Assembly: GCF_003201105.1 (NCBI RefSeq)
Contig: NZ_QICJ01000002.1
Span: 1 to 64,000, forward strand
Reading direction: 5' to 3'
From: Dyella sp. AtDHG13
GTDB taxonomy: Bacteria > Pseudomonadota > Gammaproteobacteria > Xanthomonadales > Rhodanobacteraceae
Length of the DNA stretch: 64,000 bases
Part shown: in pieces, positions 62,189 to 64,000 of the stretch
Layout of the letters: every line of letters begins with the position of its first letter
Numbering within the stretch: the stretch's first letter is position 1
The notes under the pieces: model-generated
Database searches by the model: none
What the model was told of the DNA's origin: nothing
Seen by the model: only the letters and a program-made list of their open reading frames with translations
Made by a program: the position numbers and the translations under genes

Positions 62189-63340
62189 ATGAAAACGCCA
62201 GTGACGAACATCGCGGACCTGCGCGCAATCGCGCGCCGCCGGGTGCCCCGTGCGTTCTTCGAATACGCCGACCGCGGCTCCTACGATGAGGCCACCCTGC
62301 ACGAGAACCGCCACGCCTTGGATCGCCTGCGGCTGCGCCAGCGCGTCATGCAGGACGTGGACAAAAGATCACTGGCCACCACCATCCTGGGCGCGCCGGC
62401 CAGCATGCCGCTGGCCATCGCGCCGACCGGGCTGACCGGCCTGCAGCACGGCAGCGGCGAGATCCACGGCGCGCGCGCCGCCGCCGAAGCAGGCATACCG
62501 TTCTGCCTCAGCACCATGTCCATCTGCTCCATCGAGCAGGTGCGCGCGGCCTGCGAAACGCCGTTCTGGTTCCAGGTGTACGTGATGCGCGACCGCGGCT
62601 TCACGCGCGAACTCATCCGCCGCGCACGCGCCGCGCAATGCTCCGCCCTGATGCTCACGGCGGACCTCACCGTGCAGGGGCAGCGGCATCGCGAGATCAA
62701 GAACGGGCTGTCCGTGCCGCCCAAGGTCACCCTGCGCAACCTGCTGGACGTCGCCAGCAAGCCGCGCTGGGCGTGGAACGTGCTCAAGGCGCCCAGCCGC
62801 TCGTTCGGCAACCTGGAAGGCCGTATCGGCGGCGCCGACAGCCTGACCACGCTGGCGCAATGGATCGCCAGCCAGTTCGATCCCACCTTGAACTGGAACG
62901 ACCTGGCATGGATTCGCGAGGAGTGGCCGGGCAAGCTGATCGTCAAGGGCATCCTGGATGCCGAGGATGCGCGCCTGGCCGTGCAGCACGGCGTCGATGC
63001 CATCGTGGTGTCCAACCACGGCGGCCGCCAGCTCGACGGCGCGCCGGGCGCCATCGACGTGCTGCCATCGATCGTCGACGCCGTCGATGGTCGCACCGAA
63101 GTGCTGTTCGACAGCGGCATCACCAGCGGCCAGGACCTGTTCAAGGCACTCGCGCTGGGTGCTCGCGCGGGGCTTATCGGCAAGGCCTTTCTCTACGGGC
63201 TGGGCGCAAACGGCCAACGGGGCGTGGCGCAGGCCATCGAACTGATACGGCGCGAACTCAGCGTCACCATGGCGCTGACCGGACAATGCGATGCCACGCG
63301 CATTTCGCGCGATGCGATCTGGCGCGATTCGCGCCCGTAG
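62189..63340 (+). CDS. FMN-dependent alpha-hydroxy-acid (L-lactate) dehydrogenase
   Basis: This 383-residue flavoenzyme of the LldD/glycolate-oxidase family has the N-terminal DLRAIARRRVPRAFFEYADR, FMN-binding MPLAIAPTGLTGLQH, PFCLSTMSICSIEQV, LMLTADLTVQGQRHREIKNG, the Lys-containing GKLIVKGILDAEDARL, catalytic His277 in VVSNHGGRQLDG, and GARAGLIGKAFLYGLGANGQ. It starts three bases after the dehydratase stop. L-lactate is the product of the preceding pathway, so oxidation of lactate to pyruvate is the natural role here. The electron acceptor (quinone chain or oxygen) cannot be told. It is the last gene of the operon, before a REP pair. Confidence 0.9.
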   Translation: MKTPVTNIADLRAIARRRVPRAFFEYADRGSYDEATLHENRHALDRLRLRQRVMQDVDKRSLATTILGAPASMPLAIAPTGLTGLQHGSGEIHGARAAAEAGIPFCLSTMSICSIEQVRAACETPFWFQVYVMRDRGFTRELIRRARAAQCSALMLTADLTVQGQRHREIKNGLSVPPKVTLRNLLDVASKPRWAWNVLKAPSRSFGNLEGRIGGADSLTTLAQWIASQFDPTLNWNDLAWIREEWPGKLIVKGILDAEDARLAVQHGVDAIVVSNHGGRQLDGAPGAIDVLPSIVDAVDGRTEVLFDSGITSGQDLFKALALGARAGLIGKAFLYGLGANGQRGVAQAIELIRRELSVTMALTGQCDATRISRDAIWRDSRP

Positions 63341-63350
63341 CCCGTAACCC

Positions 63351-63464
63351 GTAGCCCGGATGAAGCGAAGCGGAATCCGGGAACCACCACACGACACGAC
63401 CCGCCATGGCGAGAGATTCACGCCACGCAACCCCGGATTACGCCTCCGGCTTCATCCGGGCTAC
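63351..63464. repeat. Inverted pair of REP-type elements
   Basis: GTAGCCCGGATGAAG..GAATCCGGG (63351-63381) and its inverted partner CCCCGGATTACG..CTTCATCCGGGCTAC (63431-63464) lie 50 bases apart between convergent genes. This is the common extragenic palindrome type of Pseudomonas and Xanthomonadales. It can fold into one large cruciform or hairpin and may end transcription from both sides. Confidence 0.8.
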
Positions 63465-63477
63465 GAGTTGGCGATCG

Positions 63478-63828
63478 CTAACCCGCGCACTCGCTCAAAT
63501 CGAAAATCCGCTCCATCGGCACCCACTTCTGCCCCGCCGCGGCCCAGGGCAGCGGCTGCTGATAGGTGGACATCAGCGCCTCCCACGCCTGCACGCGTTC
63601 ACTGGCGGCATCGGCGGCAGCCTTGGCGGCGGCGTCGAAATCCGGCGACACGCGCATCAGCATCACCAATCGCGTGCCGGTGCGGAAGATCTGCATGTCC
63701 AGGATGCCCGCCTCGCGTATCGACGCGACGATCTCGGGCCAGATGTATTCGCGGCGGTGCCAGCGTTCGTATTCGGCGATGAGTGCGGGATCGTCGCGCA
63801 GGTCCAGCGCCAGGCATTGCCAGTTCAT
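63478..63828 (-). CDS. L-rhamnose/L-fucose mutarotase (RhaM family)
   Basis: This 116-residue ferredoxin-like fold protein belongs to the YiiL/RhaM mutarotase family (PF05336), which interconverts alpha and beta anomers of 6-deoxy sugars. Recognisable stretches are ALDLRDDPALIAEYERWHRR (His contact), YIWPEIVASIREAGILDMQI, RTGTRLVMLMRVSPDF and WEALMSTYQQPLPWA. The start codon overlaps the upstream permease stop (ATGA at 63825-63828). With a fucose permease upstream and the fucose operon opposite, L-fucose is the likely substrate rather than L-rhamnose. Confidence 0.88.
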   Translation of the reverse strand: MNWQCLALDLRDDPALIAEYERWHRREYIWPEIVASIREAGILDMQIFRTGTRLVMLMRVSPDFDAAAKAAADAASERVQAWEALMSTYQQPLPWAAAGQKWVPMERIFDLSECAG

Positions 63829-64000
63829 GCGTTCGCTCCCGCCGGTACTCGTTGCCGCCGCTGCTGTGCGAACAGGAAGATGGCGACAAAGCTCACCGCC
63901 GGCACCAGCATGGCGTGCGCGATGCCGACGCGGTCGGAGGCGACGCCCATGGCCGCGGTGAGCACCGCGCCGCCGATGATCGCCATCACCAGCAGGGCGG
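63825..64000 (-). CDS. MFS sugar permease, C-terminal part (FucP-like, cut by window edge)
   Basis: Only the last 57 codons are visible. They encode the closing part of a membrane transporter: ALLVMAIIGGAVLTAAMGVA, SDRVGIAHAMLVPAVSFVAI, FLFAQQRRQR and a short tail. The 'IIGGAV..A.MG..SD..G' segment matches the eleventh helix region of FucP-type L-fucose:proton symporters. It overlaps the mutarotase gene by four bases, so the two are co-expressed from a promoter beyond the window. The identification rests on a short fragment plus context. Confidence 0.65.
   Translation of the reverse strand, partial: ALLVMAIIGGAVLTAAMGVASDRVGIAHAMLVPAVSFVAIFLFAQQRRQRVPAGANA

Overview
The window is high-GC gammaproteobacterial DNA. 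It is probably from Xanthomonadales, family Rhodanobacteraceae (a Dyella, Luteibacter or Rhodanobacter-like organism). I infer this from protein style only: the Xanthomonas-type fucose pathway, type II secretion, FecI/FecR-type signalling and many TonB-linked exoenzymes. No rRNA or tRNA gene, CRISPR array, phage gene or transposase was seen.

Layout. (1) 1-2531, minus strand: the 5' end of a type II secretion ATPase gene (gspE), a PstS-like secreted phosphate-binding protein, and an orphan 147-residue protein. (2) 2703-23604, minus strand: a 21-kb cluster for two-partner secretion. Its order of transcription is transporter (TpsB), DUF2341-lectin-ExbB fusion, ExbD, TonB, porin, a coiled-coil secreted protein, a small secreted protein, and a 4420-residue haemagglutinin-like exoprotein (TpsA). 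(3) 24112-26350, minus strand: a three-gene signalling unit made of an STN/TonB-C fusion, an ECF sigma factor and a FecR-type anti-sigma factor. It lies directly upstream of the secretion cluster. TpsA and TpsB share a non-coding element with identical internal spacing, which suggests they are co-regulated. (4) 26634-33658: assorted metabolic genes: a membrane protein, a serine hydrolase, a tautomerase, an SRPBCC protein, a LysR regulator divergent from an aldehyde dehydrogenase, and a flavin disulfide reductase. (5) 33671-41110: a propeller-type histidine kinase and its NarL-type regulator, divergent from a run of DoxX-like, cytochrome P460, alpha/beta-hydrolase, frameshifted P460 and alpha/beta-hydrolase genes. 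(6) 41203-64000: a fucose-glycan island.

The fucose island forms a coherent system. A TonB-dependent receptor (43013-46021) would import oligosaccharides. Three GH29 alpha-L-fucosidases plus GH18, GH20 and GH3 enzymes would release fucose, N-acetylhexosamine and glucose or xylose. A MFS fucose permease and a mutarotase lie at the right edge. The operon at 57310-63340 encodes every step of the non-phosphorylated L-fucose pathway: fucose dehydrogenase, lactonase, fuconate dehydratase, keto-deoxy-fuconate dehydrogenase and diketo-deoxy-fuconate hydrolase, ending in pyruvate and L-lactate. The next gene is an FMN-dependent lactate-type dehydrogenase that would turn the lactate into pyruvate. The dehydratase has all the residues I recall for the characterised Xanthomonas enzyme, at the same numbers. 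A LacI-type palindrome lies between this operon and the divergent glucokinase/glycosidase operon, but no LacI gene is in the window.

The most unusual parts are the TonB-equipped two-partner secretion cluster with its signalling unit, the duplicated promoter-like element, the tyrosine-rich tandem repeat inside TpsA, and the single-base frameshift in the second P460 gene.
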